Program-made: the position numbers and the translations under genes | The notes under the pieces: model-generated | What the model saw: the letters and a program-made list of their open reading frames with translations, nothing else | Databases searched by the model: none | What the model was told of the DNA's origin: nothing | Part shown: piece by piece, positions 52,583 through 62,591 of the stretch | Layout: every line of letters starts with the position of its first letter | Numbering within the stretch: the stretch's first letter is position 1 | DNA from: Salinivirgaceae bacterium | GTDB lineage: Bacteria; Bacteroidota; Bacteroidia; Bacteroidales; SZUA-534 | Reading direction: 5' to 3' | Length of the DNA stretch: 64,000 nt | NCBI GenBank assembly: GCA_017527435.1 | Contig: JAFXQB010000011.1 | Span: forward strand, 44,454-108,453

Positions 52583-54826
52583 ATGAAAAAATTACGATTG
52601 TTGATTATGGCATTGTGCGTTGCGCTGACAGCCGGTGCCACAGATCATCAAGGAACGGCAGCCGAGTCTGATGCAGCTGCCAAACCCGATGCCGACAGTC
52701 TTTTGCGTTTAGGACGCAAGTTTGTGCGCGCCAACCCCGACACTGCCATATTAGTGTTCAACGATGCCATACAGCTCACTGACAGTAACAGCCTGACCCG
52801 CGCGGCCATCTACCGTCAGATGGCTAACGCTTATTTCTTCAAAGAAGATTTTTCACAGGCGGTAGATATTAATACCCAGGCCATCAACATTCGCAACCAA
52901 AACCCGATGGATTCCGCCAACATGGCCGAGATGGCAGTATTGTACTACAACAATGCTATCAACTACCAGAACAGCAACAACTATCTGGCCGCAATTCGCT
53001 CGGCCGAGCAAGCCTTTCCGCTGTTTGAAGAAACGGGCAACGATTATTTTCTGTCGATTGTTTACGACCTTGCCGCAACTCTTTGCCAGAAAAGCGGCAA
53101 TACATATCATGCCCAGGAATACGCACTTAAGGAATTGGCTCTTTGTGAGAAGATGGGCGACACTGTCGGCATATCATACACTTACGACCTTTTGGCTGCT
53201 ATATGTGAAACAACGGCACAATATGACCAACAGCTTGTCTGGCAGAAAAAATCTCTCAAACTACGCGTGATGATGGACGACATTGTGCGTGTGGCCCAAT
53301 CGTATAATAATATTGCCACTACTTATATTAATAATGCGGCAAAATCGTATCAGGATAAGAATTTCGCCTCCATTTTCGAAATCAATAAAGACAATGAGAA
53401 TGGAATTGACAAAAAGAAACTAGACACAGCCTTGATGTATCTTAAGGAATCACTCAGGCTTAAAATGTCGTTCAATGAAGCGCAGGCACGACAGACCGAG
53501 TTTGCGGTTTCCGACTCATATGAAACAAATAAATATTGGCGCGAGAACTTATTGGGCAAAACATTCAAAGATCTTGCTCTAACTTATTATTGGCGTTATA
53601 GTAATACTGATTCTTGTATGATTTACGGTCGTAAGGCGGAAGATTGTTTCAAAAAAACCAAGCAATACTATGAGTATGCCGGGTTGCTGATAATTATGGG
53701 CGAAGCCCAAACAACAACAGGGAATCTAAACGCCGCCAAGCGATATTTTGAAGAAGCAATCGAATTATCGGAACAGGATGCTGGTGGGTTCAAATCGATA
53801 AAACAGATGGCTCTGGCAAATTTGTCTTCGGTTTTTTTCCGTATGGGTGATTACCGCGCGGCGTTTCTGTTTCAGAGAGAATCAATAAGAATGAAAGACT
53901 CATTGGCCAATGAGTCGAATATTCGCGAACTGGCGCTGATGGAATCCCGTTACGAGTTCGACAAGCAGCATACGGCCGACTCTATCAACCATTATCATGA
54001 GACTTTGCGAATTGAAACCGAGCATCAGAACGAGCTGATGCGGACGCGAGTTCGAACGCGGGTTTTGCTAAGCGTTGCACTTTTGTTCATACTCATCGGT
54101 GTCATCATGTTCTTTTTCTATAAGACTACCAAAGAGAATGAAGAGAACAAACTGCGCAACAAGGCTCTTGAAACCGAGCGCTCGCTGCTGCGTACACAGA
54201 TGAATCCACACTTTATTTTCAATGCGCTCAACTCGGTGCAGAGTTTCATTGTGGGCAACAACGCGCAAGATGCCGTACGGTTCCTGTCGAAATTCGCAAA
54301 ACTGATGCGCATGATTCTCAACAACTCAATGGTGCAGTCAGTTACGCTGAGCAACGAGATGCAGTCGCTTGGTCTCTATCTCGACCTTGAGCGGGCACGT
54401 TTCGGCAATAAATTCAATTATAAAATTGACATTGACGACAACGTTGAAGAAGACCTTGTGTGTGTGCCGCCAATGCTGGTTCAGCCTTTCATTGAGAATG
54501 CCATCATTCATGGCTTGATGCACAAAACCACTGACGACGGGCTCATTACAATCAAAATCAGCGAGAATGACGAAAACAGCCTTATCTGCCAGATAACCGA
54601 TAACGGTGTTGGGCGCAACGCCGCTGCCGAACTCGAGAAGAACAACGAGCGCAAGCACAAGTCGGTGGGTATGCAGCTCACCCGCGACCGTCTGCGCGAT
54701 TTGAACAGTGAAGCCAACTCGCAAATGTCATGCACCATCACCGACCTTGAAGACAAAGCCGGCAATGCTCTTGGCACGCAGGTCACAATCATTATCCCGA
54801 TAGTGGAAGAGTCTAATGAAGCTTGA
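52583..54826 (+). CDS. TPR-containing LytS-type sensor histidine kinase
   Basis: 747 residues. Signal peptide (1-19), then a periplasmic region of about eight tetratricopeptide-like repeats (40-470), a coiled coil, one membrane helix (about 495-512), and a His_kinase domain with the phospho-His in LLRTQMNPHFIFNALNSVQSFI. The ATPase N box is PPMLVQPFIENAIIHG and the G box ITDNGVGRNAA. LytS kinases pair with LytTR regulators; the partner gene is 90 bases downstream. Sensing through TPR repeats is common in Bacteroidota; the ligand is unknown. Confidence 0.93.
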   Translation: MKKLRLLIMALCVALTAGATDHQGTAAESDAAAKPDADSLLRLGRKFVRANPDTAILVFNDAIQLTDSNSLTRAAIYRQMANAYFFKEDFSQAVDINTQAINIRNQNPMDSANMAEMAVLYYNNAINYQNSNNYLAAIRSAEQAFPLFEETGNDYFLSIVYDLAATLCQKSGNTYHAQEYALKELALCEKMGDTVGISYTYDLLAAICETTAQYDQQLVWQKKSLKLRVMMDDIVRVAQSYNNIATTYINNAAKSYQDKNFASIFEINKDNENGIDKKKLDTALMYLKESLRLKMSFNEAQARQTEFAVSDSYETNKYWRENLLGKTFKDLALTYYWRYSNTDSCMIYGRKAEDCFKKTKQYYEYAGLLIIMGEAQTTTGNLNAAKRYFEEAIELSEQDAGGFKSIKQMALANLSSVFFRMGDYRAAFLFQRESIRMKDSLANESNIRELALMESRYEFDKQHTADSINHYHETLRIETEHQNELMRTRVRTRVLLSVALLFILIGVIMFFFYKTTKENEENKLRNKALETERSLLRTQMNPHFIFNALNSVQSFIVGNNAQDAVRFLSKFAKLMRMILNNSMVQSVTLSNEMQSLGLYLDLERARFGNKFNYKIDIDDNVEEDLVCVPPMLVQPFIENAIIHGLMHKTTDDGLITIKISENDENSLICQITDNGVGRNAAAELEKNNERKHKSVGMQLTRDRLRDLNSEANSQMSCTITDLEDKAGNALGTQVTIIIPIVEESNEA

Positions 54827-54916
54827 TAAACTGAGAGTTGATGATTGAGAAAAGTTGAAATAGCTTATTGTTTTTCCACCAAATCATTATATTTACAAAA
54901 TCAAAAATACTGGATT

Positions 54917-55669
54917 ATGAAAGTTGTTATTATTGATGACGAAATCAACGGGCGCGAAACTGTCAGGCAGTATTTGTCGTTCTACTGCGATGATGTTGAA
55001 GTGATTGGTGAAGCCAATTCGGTTGAGAGTGGTGTTGAACTGCTCAGCAAACAGACGCCCGACATCGTTTTTCTCGACATACAGATGCAGGACGGAACCG
55101 GATTCAATCTGCTCGAGAAGCTGCCGCAGCGTAATTTCAAAGTCATCTTCGTAACAGCTTATGACCAATATGCGCTCAAGGCCATCAAGTTCAGTGCGGC
55201 CGACTATATTCTGAAACCGGTTGACCCCGACGAGTTTGTTGATGCAGTGCAAAGGGTTCAGGCAGAACTCGCCACACAGCAGGAAAATCAGACAAATGAC
55301 AACCGCCTGGACGAGCTGTTGACCATTTCAAAAAAGAACGATTTCACAAAGGTTGGGTTGCCAACATCGTCAGGAATTCAGTTCGTCAAGGTTGACGATA
55401 TTGTGCGCTGCGAAGCTGATGGCTCTTACACACAAGTTTTCATGAGTACCGGCGAGCGGATTATGGTCTCAAAAAATCTTAAAATCTACGAAGATTTGTT
55501 TTCGGGCAACAGTTTTCTGCGTGTCCATAAGTCTCACTTGATAAACATCAGTTACATAGACAAATACATGAATACCGGCGGTGATGGTGGCAGCATTGCC
55601 ATGGCCGACGGTTCTGTGGTGGAAGTTTCACGTCGCAAAAAGGACGAGCTGCTGTCAATGCTCAAATAA
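54917..55669 (+). CDS. LytTR-family response regulator
   Basis: 250 residues from the ATG at 54917 (MKVVIIDDE is the true receiver start; the frame is open to 54845). Receiver domain: acidic pair DDE (7-9), phospho-Asp in DIVFLDIQMQDG (about 54), Lys in DYILKPVDP. The C-terminal ~100 residues are LytTR DNA-binding (VDDIVRCEADGSYTQVFM, then FLRVHKSHLINISYI). It forms a two-component pair with the upstream TPR kinase. Followed by a terminator. Confidence 0.94.
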   Translation: MKVVIIDDEINGRETVRQYLSFYCDDVEVIGEANSVESGVELLSKQTPDIVFLDIQMQDGTGFNLLEKLPQRNFKVIFVTAYDQYALKAIKFSAADYILKPVDPDEFVDAVQRVQAELATQQENQTNDNRLDELLTISKKNDFTKVGLPTSSGIQFVKVDDIVRCEADGSYTQVFMSTGERIMVSKNLKIYEDLFSGNSFLRVHKSHLINISYIDKYMNTGGDGGSIAMADGSVVEVSRRKKDELLSMLK

Positions 55670-55714
55670 TGAGACTGTGCTAGTCACAGGCTTTCGACTA
55701 AAAACACATATAAA

Positions 55715-55738
55715 AAAAGCGGACAATCGTCCGCTTTT
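55715..55738 (+). terminator. Terminator after the LytTR response regulator
   Basis: AAAAGCGGAC pairs with GTCCGCTTTT (10 bp, 4-base loop) with T and A runs on each side; probably bidirectional with the facing DUF2807 gene. Confidence 0.88.
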
Positions 55739-55779
55739 CCATTTTTAGTAAGCAACTAATTATATGAAGAAAAAGCATT

Positions 55780-56478
55780 TTACAACCTTGAAATTGAGCC
55801 GCCTGAACCCGACTCAACATTCACCATATTGGGCGATCCCGAATATCTGATGCGGGCGCCGCTGTGGGCTTTGGCTTCGAGTTGTGAACCGGCATTGACC
55901 GTCATTCCTGCGCCACTCGACGCTTCGGCTGTAACATTGGCGGCCTGCAACTTGTCGGCAGTGATGCTTGCACCGCTCGACACGTCGTAATTGGCACTTT
56001 CGGCCTTGCCAATAATTTTCAGGCTGGCACCGCTGCTCGATTCAGCAGTTACTGACTGCGCTTCAACCATTGTGTTAATCTGTGCGCCCGATGAAACGCT
56101 GAATTTGAGCTCGTTACCCTTGACGGTGTCGGTAATGACCGTTGCACCCGACGATGCTTTTATCTGGTTTACTGCACACATTGGTACGGTTACTTCAATG
56201 CGGCGCGGCGATTTGATGTTGGCTTTCTTATCCCAACGGATAATCAGCGTTTCATTCTTTACTTCGGTAACAATTCTGTCGATGATGTCGGCAGGTGCGG
56301 ACACTGTCAGGCTGTCTGAAAAGCCCGCCACAACGTTCACCTTGATGCCTTGGCCGGCATCGATGCCTGTGTAATTGTCAATGTGGCGCACGCTGGTTAC
56401 ATTTTCAGCATTTGAACTCGAAATGTTGGTGCAGGCCATCAATGCCGAACCAACCATTGCAAACAAAAGTTTTCTCAT
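55780..56478 (-). CDS. DUF2807 (head GIN domain) lipoprotein
   Basis: 232 residues. Lipobox ALMAC (C16). Start of the domain: VTSVRHIDNYTGIDAGQGIKVNVVAG. From residue ~100 a right-handed beta-helix is formed by repeats ending in SSGA (ASSGATV, VSSGAQI, SSSGASL, VSSGASI, ASSGAGM, HSGARI). Surface protein of unknown role. The gene faces the response regulator and is read on its own. Confidence 0.88.
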   Translation of the reverse strand: MRKLLFAMVGSALMACTNISSSNAENVTSVRHIDNYTGIDAGQGIKVNVVAGFSDSLTVSAPADIIDRIVTEVKNETLIIRWDKKANIKSPRRIEVTVPMCAVNQIKASSGATVITDTVKGNELKFSVSSGAQINTMVEAQSVTAESSSGASLKIIGKAESANYDVSSGASITADKLQAANVTAEASSGAGMTVNAGSQLEAKAHSGARIRYSGSPNMVNVESGSGGSISRL

Positions 56479-56575
56479 ATTTCGTTAGTTTAAAGATTAC
56501 GACCTAATGACGCGGCAAAAGTCGAAACGTTGCACTTCCGGGCAATATTTTTTTCGGGATACGCCACAAGGTCGA

Positions 56576-56583
56576 TATATTTG
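56576..56583 (+). promoter_or_regulatory. -7 promoter element for the GSCFA gene
   Basis: TATATTTG, exact consensus, 16 bases before the ATG. Confidence 0.5.
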
Positions 56584-56598
56584 CAATAAAAACAGACG

Positions 56599-57582
56599 AT
56601 GATGGATTTCAGAACAAAGGTCGATGCAAAATCCGATTTCACGATTGGATATTCTGACAGAATGATGCTGATGGGCTCGTGCTTTGCCGAGAATATCGGG
56701 CTGAAAATGAAGCAGGCGCGACTGAACGTCGTGGTCAATCCGTTCGGCATACTGTTCAATCCCGAGTCGATTGCCACTGCGCTTGAGTGGGCCGTTGCCG
56801 GCACTGCCGTGGGCGATTCCGAAGTGTTTCAGCACAACGGACTTTGGGCGGGGTTCGGGTTTCACGGCAGCTTCTCGTCGCCCGACAAGGCCGAAGCTCT
56901 GCGCAAGATGAACGACGGCGTCAGCCGCGCCCACTCGCAAATCAAAGGGCTGACACGGCTAATCCTGACCTTCGGCACGGCCTTCGTCTATCGAAACAAC
57001 ACCGACGGCCGCGTGGTGGCCAACTGCCATAAACTGCCGGCTGCCAATTTCACACGCGAGATGCTAACTGTTGAACAGATAACCACTCGCTATTCAGCTT
57101 TGATTGAGCGACTTACGGCCAAAAATCCGAATCTGCAGATTGTGTTCACGGTGAGCCCCGTGCGCCATCTTCGCGACGGCGCCCATCAGAACCAGTTGAG
57201 CAAGGCTACGCTGCTATTGGCTGTCAACCAGCTTGTTGAGATATTTGATAACGTGCATTATTTCCCGTCGTATGAGCTGCTGCTCGACGACCTTCGCGAC
57301 TACCGCTTCTACGATGCCGATATGTGCCATCCGTCGGCTATGGCGGTGGATTACATTTGGCAGGCAATGCGCGACAACTGCATCAGTCAGACTGACAACG
57401 CCTTGATTGACAGCGTGATGAAGTTTGTGACAGCAGCCAACCATCGTCCGCTGAACCCTGGCACTGATGAGTTTAGGCAGTTTGTTGAAAATCAGTCGGA
57501 AGCTGTGGCTGAATTTGCCGCCAAGCATCCCGAAATCGATTTAAGCGCCGAGATTGGGCACTGGAAAAGCTTGAAAATGTAG
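56599..57582 (+). CDS. GSCFA domain protein
   Basis: 327 residues, normal for the family. The naming motif is complete (MLMGSCFAENIGLKMKQ, 24-40), followed by NPFGILFNP and, later, VFTVSPVRHLRDGAHQNQLSK and DMCHPSAMAVDYIW. The GDSx-like Ser and the C-terminal Asp-x-x-His pattern suggest an SGNH-type hydrolase fold. Substrate unknown; the family is common in Bacteroidota. A start one codon later is equally possible. Confidence 0.9.
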   Translation: MMDFRTKVDAKSDFTIGYSDRMMLMGSCFAENIGLKMKQARLNVVVNPFGILFNPESIATALEWAVAGTAVGDSEVFQHNGLWAGFGFHGSFSSPDKAEALRKMNDGVSRAHSQIKGLTRLILTFGTAFVYRNNTDGRVVANCHKLPAANFTREMLTVEQITTRYSALIERLTAKNPNLQIVFTVSPVRHLRDGAHQNQLSKATLLLAVNQLVEIFDNVHYFPSYELLLDDLRDYRFYDADMCHPSAMAVDYIWQAMRDNCISQTDNALIDSVMKFVTAANHRPLNPGTDEFRQFVENQSEAVAEFAAKHPEIDLSAEIGHWKSLKM

Positions 57583-57623
57583 AAATTAGAAGAAATCCGA
57601 ACTTCTAAACTCTCACCCTTCAA

Positions 57624-58307
57624 TCACAACAACCCCGCATCTTCGATTATTGAATCGAGCAGCCGGCACATCGGGTGCAGAGTGCGGTGAACGTTGGCGA
57701 TGTGCTCGTACAGATTGGGACTGGCAACCTGCTCGTCGGTCAGATAGTTGATGGCTATAAAGTGCTTGTACTTAAGCAAATCGGCGTGTTCGGGAGTGAT
57801 TTCGTAGCCCACTGGCATTTTTTTCAGTTTCTGATAGTCCCACAATCCATTGAAATAGCGCTTAAAATCTTTCGATTCAAGTATTTCCGCCAGATCTTCG
57901 GGCACAATGCAGAGCTCGTTGCGGACGGCTTTCAAGATGTTTTTGTCTTCAATCCAAAGCCCGCCGCCGCACATCGACAGGTTGTTGGGCTCAAACTGAA
58001 CGTAGAATCCGCTCTTGGGGCTGTTTTTGCCACCGGGCGCGATGTTGGCCGAAAAATTGGTCTTGTACGGCGTTTTGTCGGGCGAGAAGCGCAGGTCGCG
58101 ATAGATGCGGTAGATGCACTCTTTGGCCGTCAAGCCTGCAAACTTTGGCTCGGTATCCGACAGAATTTCAATCATATCGGTAACAAGTTGGCTGAAATCG
58201 GCCTGCGCGGCCTTGAACCAGTCGCGGTTTTGGTCGAACCACGGCTTGTTGTTGTTCTGCTGCAAGGCGGCCAGAAACGGCATTATGTTGTTTGCGGGGT
58301 TTATCAT
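57624..58307 (-). CDS. DUF2461 family protein
   Basis: 227 residues matching the DUF2461/TIGR02453 length. Hallmarks: LAALQQNNNKPWFDQNRDWF near the N terminus, RIYRDLRFSPDKTPYKTNFSA and GGGLW in the middle. Found widely in bacteria, function unknown. Convergent with GSCFA, single gene. Confidence 0.9.
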   Translation of the reverse strand: MINPANNIMPFLAALQQNNNKPWFDQNRDWFKAAQADFSQLVTDMIEILSDTEPKFAGLTAKECIYRIYRDLRFSPDKTPYKTNFSANIAPGGKNSPKSGFYVQFEPNNLSMCGGGLWIEDKNILKAVRNELCIVPEDLAEILESKDFKRYFNGLWDYQKLKKMPVGYEITPEHADLLKYKHFIAINYLTDEQVASPNLYEHIANVHRTLHPMCRLLDSIIEDAGLL

Positions 58308-58405
58308 TTGAGTTTTAAGTTATTGAGTTATAAGTTTTATGTTTCTGTAGATTCGTTTAATTGGTGTCCCGATAGCTGTCGGAATGGTGAATCAGGCAAT
58401 CGAGC

Positions 58406-58433
58406 GTAGAGACGTGGCGCGCCGCGTCTCAAC
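58406..58433. repeat. REP-like palindrome, copy D
   Basis: Same 28-base palindrome as 19754-19781 with one change near the right end (core GACGTGGCGCGCCGCGTC identical). Lies after the MFS gene stop. Confidence 0.85.
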
Positions 58434-58458
58434 AATAAAACGCATCAATTTTCAAATC

Positions 58459-59703
58459 CTACATCCCGTGTTTTTCCGCCATTCGGCCAGCCGAGCGCGC
58501 GTACCAAATCATATAAACGTAGAGCGGAATCATTATGAAAAGCGCCGCCTTGACGCCGAAATGGTCGGCCACGGCACCCATCGCCACGGTGATGATTCCG
58601 CCGCCTGCTATCGCGGTGAGCATCAGGCTTGTGGCCTTATTTGTTAGATAGTCGAGCCCGCGGGTGGCAAGGCCGAAAATGTTGCCCCACATCACACTTT
58701 GGCACAAACCCGAAGCAATGAGCGCCACAATGGCCACAGGTCCGTGGAAGAGCAGCCCGAAAGCCACCAGCACGATTCCCGCGGCAGCGTATGCCGAAAG
58801 GGCCACCTTGTCGGTGACGCGCTTCATCACAAAAATGCCCGTGAACCGTCCCGCGAGCATCGCCAGAAAATAGAAGGTGATGAATGTGGCCGCCCGCGAC
58901 TCATCAACGCCCAGAATGCTGCTGTCGGTGGCGTACTGTACCATAAAACTCGGAATGGCAATTTCAATGCCTTCGTAGATGAAGATGGCAAGCACGCCGT
59001 AGCGCAAGTGACGGTGCTGCCACGCTTTCGCGATGGTTCCGCGGTCGTCGGTTTGGTGCGTGATGACGGGCAGTTTTATCAGACTGATAATGATGAGCAG
59101 AACCAGAAACGCCGCGCCAATCGACAGGTAAGGCATCTGCAGCGACTGCGCCAGTGCCGAGCGTTGTGCGTCGCTCACGGGCAGAGTATTGTCGGGGATA
59201 ATCTGACTGATGGTGCCCAGAAACAGTGCCGTGCCAACCAGCGGCGCAATCATTCGGGCCGTTGAGCTTGCCGTGCCTACAATGTTCATTCGCATTGCAG
59301 TGGTGCGGTGCGGTCCAATCTCAACAACATACGGATTGACAGCCACTTGCAGCAGCGTTATGCCCAGAGCCAGCACAAAAGTGGCTGTCAGGAAGAAGGG
59401 GTAACTCACCATCAGTGCGGCGGGATAGTAAAGGAATCCGCCCAGAGCGCAAATCATCAGTCCCACAAGCATTCCGCGCTTGTAGCCGAACCGCTCGGTG
59501 ATGACCGACGACGGTATGCTGCCCACGCCGTAAGCCCCGTACCAGACCATATTGATGAACATCGCCTGCGCGTTGGTCAGGCTGAAAAGAGTCTGCATAT
59601 ACGGAATCAGAATGTTGTTCATTGTGGTCACAAACCCGAACGAGAAGAACATAAACGTCAGGGTGCTCATTCCGGTGATGCTGGTGCGTTCTGAAGTATT
59701 CAT
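58459..59703 (-). CDS. MFS sugar transporter (FucP-like)
   Basis: 414 residues, twelve membrane helices. Layout and motifs (MNNILIPYMQTLFSLTNAQA near the N terminus, ERFGYKRGM in the 2-3 loop, QVAVNPYV in helix 4-5) resemble the fucose/glucose-galactose FHS family. It should import a monosaccharide with protons. No catabolic genes are adjacent. A -7 element lies 24 bases before the ATG. Confidence 0.88.
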   Translation of the reverse strand: MNTSERTSITGMSTLTFMFFSFGFVTTMNNILIPYMQTLFSLTNAQAMFINMVWYGAYGVGSIPSSVITERFGYKRGMLVGLMICALGGFLYYPAALMVSYPFFLTATFVLALGITLLQVAVNPYVVEIGPHRTTAMRMNIVGTASSTARMIAPLVGTALFLGTISQIIPDNTLPVSDAQRSALAQSLQMPYLSIGAAFLVLLIIISLIKLPVITHQTDDRGTIAKAWQHRHLRYGVLAIFIYEGIEIAIPSFMVQYATDSSILGVDESRAATFITFYFLAMLAGRFTGIFVMKRVTDKVALSAYAAAGIVLVAFGLLFHGPVAIVALIASGLCQSVMWGNIFGLATRGLDYLTNKATSLMLTAIAGGGIITVAMGAVADHFGVKAALFIMIPLYVYMIWYARSAGRMAEKHGM

Positions 59704-59726
59704 TTTTAGCTGTTTTAAACTTTATG

Positions 59727-59734
59727 CAAACATA
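59727..59734 (-). promoter_or_regulatory. -7 promoter element for the MFS gene
   Basis: Minus strand TATGTTTG, exact consensus; it overlaps the T-run of the typA terminator. Confidence 0.45.
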
Positions 59735-59768
59735 AATAAAAACGGCCCGCCGCAAAAGCAGCGAGCCG
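59733..59768 (-). terminator. Terminator after typA
   Basis: CGGCTCGC pairs with GCGGGCCG (7 of 8) with a T-run after it on the minus strand, 28 bases past the typA stop. Confidence 0.65.
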
Positions 59769-59795
59769 CAATTATTATAATGTGTATTTAAAAAC

Positions 59796-61610
59796 TCACG
59801 CGTTCAAACTCTGCTCGCGCATATTGGCGCGCTTGCGCTCGGTTTCGTCGAGAATAATCTTGCGCAGACGCATTGAGTGCGGCGTAATTTCCACATATTC
59901 ATCCTTTTGGATGTACTCAAGCGCTTCTTCGAGCGAGAATTTCACCGGTGGTGCAATGCTCACCTTCTCATCGGAGCCCGAAGCACGCATATTGGTGAGT
60001 TTCTTTGTCTTGGTCACGTTTATTACGATATCGCCCGGGCGGGTGCTCTCGCCGATAACCTGACCGGCGTAAACTTCCTCCATCGGCTCAATGAAGAATT
60101 TGCCGCGGTCTTGCAGCTTGTTGAGCGCATACGCGATGCTGGTTCCGCTTTCCATCACAATCAGCGAGCCGTTGATGCGCTTCTCAATCTCGCCCTTGTA
60201 AGGCTCAAAATCGATGAAACGGTGCGCAATCACAGCCTCGCCGGCCGTGGCGGTCATCATATTGCTCGACAGGCCGATAATGCCGCGCGACGGGATTTTG
60301 AAATCCAAATGAACGCGGTCGCCCTTGCGGTCCATATTCAGCAGTTCGCCCTTGCGGCGTGTCACCATCTCAATGGCCTTGCCCGAGCAGTCCTCAGGCA
60401 GGTCGATGGTGAGTTCCTCAACAGGCTCGCATTTTTCGCCGTCAATTTCCTTTATAATCACCTGTGGCTGACCAACTTGCAGCTCGTAGCCCTCGCGGCG
60501 CATTGTCTCAATCAGAATGGACAAGTGAAGCACGCCGCGGCCGTAAACGGTGAACGCATCGGCCGAGTCGGTCGGCTCAACGCGCAGCGCCAGGTTCTTT
60601 TCCAACTCTTTCTCAAGACGGTCTTTCAGGTGGCGCGATGTCACGAATTTGCCGTCCTTGCCAAAGAATGGTGAGTTGTTGATTGTGAACAACATACTCA
60701 TTGTCGGCTCATCAACGGCGATTGGCGGCAGAGCGTCAGGGTTCTCGTTGTCGGCAATGGTGTCGCCGATTTCGAATCCCTCAATGCCCATCACGGCGCA
60801 GATGTCGCCGGCCTCAACCTGGTCAACCTTCGCCTTGCCCATTCCCTCGAACACGTAAAGTTCCTTCACGCGCGATTTCACAATTGAGCCGTCGCGTTTG
60901 CAAAGGCTGATTTGCTCGCCCGAGTGGATGGTGCCTCTGTGGACGCGGCCTACAGCAATTCGGCCCACGTACGACGAGTAGTCGAGCGATGTGATGAGCA
61001 TCTGCAGCGAGCCCTCCTCGGCGTGCGGTTCGGGAATATATTTCAGAATGGCCTCAAGCAGCGGCAGCATATCGGTCGACGGCTTTTTCAGGTCGTCGGT
61101 CATCCAGCCGTTCTTTGCCGAGCCGTAGATAACCGGAAAATCCAGCTGATCCTCGTTGGCGTCGAGTTGGAACATCAGTTCGAAAACCTGCTCGCAAACC
61201 TCGTCGGGGCGGCAGTTCTGCTTGTCAACCTTGTTGATGACCACAATCGGTTTCAAGCCGATTTGCAGGGCTTTCTGAAGCACGAAACGTGTCTGCGGCA
61301 TCGGGCCTTCGAAGGCGTCAACCAAAAGCAGAACGCCGTCGGCCATATTCAGCACGCGCTCAACCTCGCCACCAAAATCGGAGTGCCCCGGAGTGTCGAT
61401 AATGTTGATTTTCACACCCTTGTAAACCATCGAAACGTTTTTCGACAAGATGGTTATGCCGCGCTCTCGCTCAAGGTCGTTGTTGTCGAGAAAGAGTTCG
61501 CCGGCGGCGTGTTCTTTGAACTGCTTGGTTTGCAGCAAGATTTTGTCAACTAATGTGGTTTTTCCGTGGTCGACGTGTGCAATGATTGCAATGTTTCTGA
61601 TTTGCTTCAT
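59796..61610 (-). CDS. typA: Ribosome-associated GTPase TypA/BipA
   Basis: 604 residues from the ATG at 61610 ([23 protein letters not shown]). P-loop AHVDHGKT, switch [13 protein letters not shown] with the catalytic His intact (in contrast to the EF-G2-like protein at 29-31 kb), NKVD guanine motif. Then EF-G-like domains and the BipA-specific C-terminal domain. It helps ribosome assembly and stress adaptation. Single gene with a TACTTTTG promoter. Confidence 0.97.
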   Translation of the reverse strand: MKQIRNIAIIAHVDHGKTTLVDKILLQTKQFKEHAAGELFLDNNDLERERGITILSKNVSMVYKGVKINIIDTPGHSDFGGEVERVLNMADGVLLLVDAFEGPMPQTRFVLQKALQIGLKPIVVINKVDKQNCRPDEVCEQVFELMFQLDANEDQLDFPVIYGSAKNGWMTDDLKKPSTDMLPLLEAILKYIPEPHAEEGSLQMLITSLDYSSYVGRIAVGRVHRGTIHSGEQISLCKRDGSIVKSRVKELYVFEGMGKAKVDQVEAGDICAVMGIEGFEIGDTIADNENPDALPPIAVDEPTMSMLFTINNSPFFGKDGKFVTSRHLKDRLEKELEKNLALRVEPTDSADAFTVYGRGVLHLSILIETMRREGYELQVGQPQVIIKEIDGEKCEPVEELTIDLPEDCSGKAIEMVTRRKGELLNMDRKGDRVHLDFKIPSRGIIGLSSNMMTATAGEAVIAHRFIDFEPYKGEIEKRINGSLIVMESGTSIAYALNKLQDRGKFFIEPMEEVYAGQVIGESTRPGDIVINVTKTKKLTNMRASGSDEKVSIAPPVKFSLEEALEYIQKDEYVEITPHSMRLRKIILDETERKRANMREQSLNA

Positions 61611-61634
61611 CTTTAGCCCCTTTTTTTGAAGGTG

Positions 61635-61642
61635 CAAAAGTA
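61635..61642 (-). promoter_or_regulatory. -7 promoter element for typA
   Basis: Minus strand TACTTTTG, exact consensus, 25 bases before the ATG at 61610; supports that start. Confidence 0.55.
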
Positions 61643-61882
61643 ATTGTTTTTGCAATATTATGTACTGACTCTTAAAAAGATAGGGTAATTATTTTGGTGT
61701 CAAACGTTTGCGAAAGGGATCCAGTGTGCGAATACAATTTGAAAGTTGTTTTTAAATTACCATTCGCACAACGTGGAATGAACGGCTGAAGGTTATGTGA
61801 GTAATGAATTGTGTGAAATTGAAGGGTGGAAAAATGCCATTTTGGGGCGTATTTTCACGCTTTTCAGCCGGCAATTGACAAA

Positions 61883-61915
61883 AAAAGATGCCATTCAGAA
61901 ATGATGGCATCTTTT
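61883..61915. terminator. 12-bp hairpin between typA and hup
   Basis: AAAAGATGCCAT pairs perfectly with ATGGCATCTTTT over a 9-base loop, with A and T runs on the sides; could be a second terminator for hup or the end of an unseen small transcript. No gene is seen in 61650-61956. Confidence 0.7.
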
Positions 61916-61956
61916 ACCTGCATTTGTTAGGCAGGCTTTTAATTAAAGTCAGCAAA

Positions 61957-61984
61957 TAAAAAAGCCCCCAACCGGGGGCTCTTT
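61957..61984 (-). terminator. Terminator after hup
   Basis: AGCCCCC pairs with GGGGGCT over AACC; minus-strand T-run follows directly, one base past the hup stop. Confidence 0.9.
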
Positions 61985-61985
61985 A

Positions 61986-62258
61986 TTAGTTTACTTTGTC
62001 GGCCAAAGCCTTGCCTGCTTTGAACTTAGCAACTTTCTTAGCTGCAATCTGAAGTTTGGCACCAGTACGCGGGTTCTTACCAGTACGTGCTGAACGCTGG
62101 CTAACTGCGAATGTTCCGAAACCTACCAATTGTACGCTGTCGCCCTTACCAAGTGCGTCAGCAACTGCTGCGGTGAAAGCGTTCAACGCTTTTTCTGAAT
62201 CAGCTTTGGTCAAGCCTGATTTTCCTGCCATAGCGGCAACTAGTTCTTGTTTGTTCAT
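61986..62258 (-). CDS. hup: HU-family DNA-binding protein
   Basis: 90 residues from the ATG at 62258 (MNKQELVAAMAGKSGLTK). The HU signature VQLVGFGTFAVSQRSARTGKNPRTGAKLQIAAKKVAKFKAGKAL is complete, including the DNA-intercalating arm with NP. Dimer that bends and packs DNA. Single gene with a strong terminator. Long AT-rich upstream region probably holds strong promoters not resolved here. Confidence 0.97.
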   Translation of the reverse strand: MNKQELVAAMAGKSGLTKADSEKALNAFTAAVADALGKGDSVQLVGFGTFAVSQRSARTGKNPRTGAKLQIAAKKVAKFKAGKALADKVN

Positions 62259-62264
62259 TACCAA

Positions 62265-62591
62265 AAAATTTTAAGGTTCTATAAAAATGAATTGTTGCTT
62301 AAAGCATTGTAAATATAGGGAAATTCTGCAATTGTGTGCTATTCTCAAGCGATTATTTGTTGTTTTTTTAAAAAAATCGACAATTGGCCGTTTTTGAGCC
62401 AATTTTCTCGTTTTTTGACGATAAAAAGGCCGTTTTACGGCAGAAATAGGCGCTTTTGCGTGATAAAAAACACCGTCAGACTGCGAATAACGATGCTTTT
62501 TTAACCATTCCAACTGATTTTTACTCTCAAAAAGCGTCTTGCGGCGGCGGAAAAACGCGTATCGGACGCGAAAAACGCGCGGAAAAGCGCA
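62265..62591. other. AT-rich gap upstream of hup
   Basis: About 330 bases; no gene seen. A minus-strand frame of 80 codons here (62271-62513) has no family signature and a skewed composition, so it is not called. Confidence 0.4.

Noticed and set aside
62271..62513. 80-codon minus-strand frame upstream of hup
   Set aside because: Skewed composition, no motif, and it lies in the AT-rich control region of hup.
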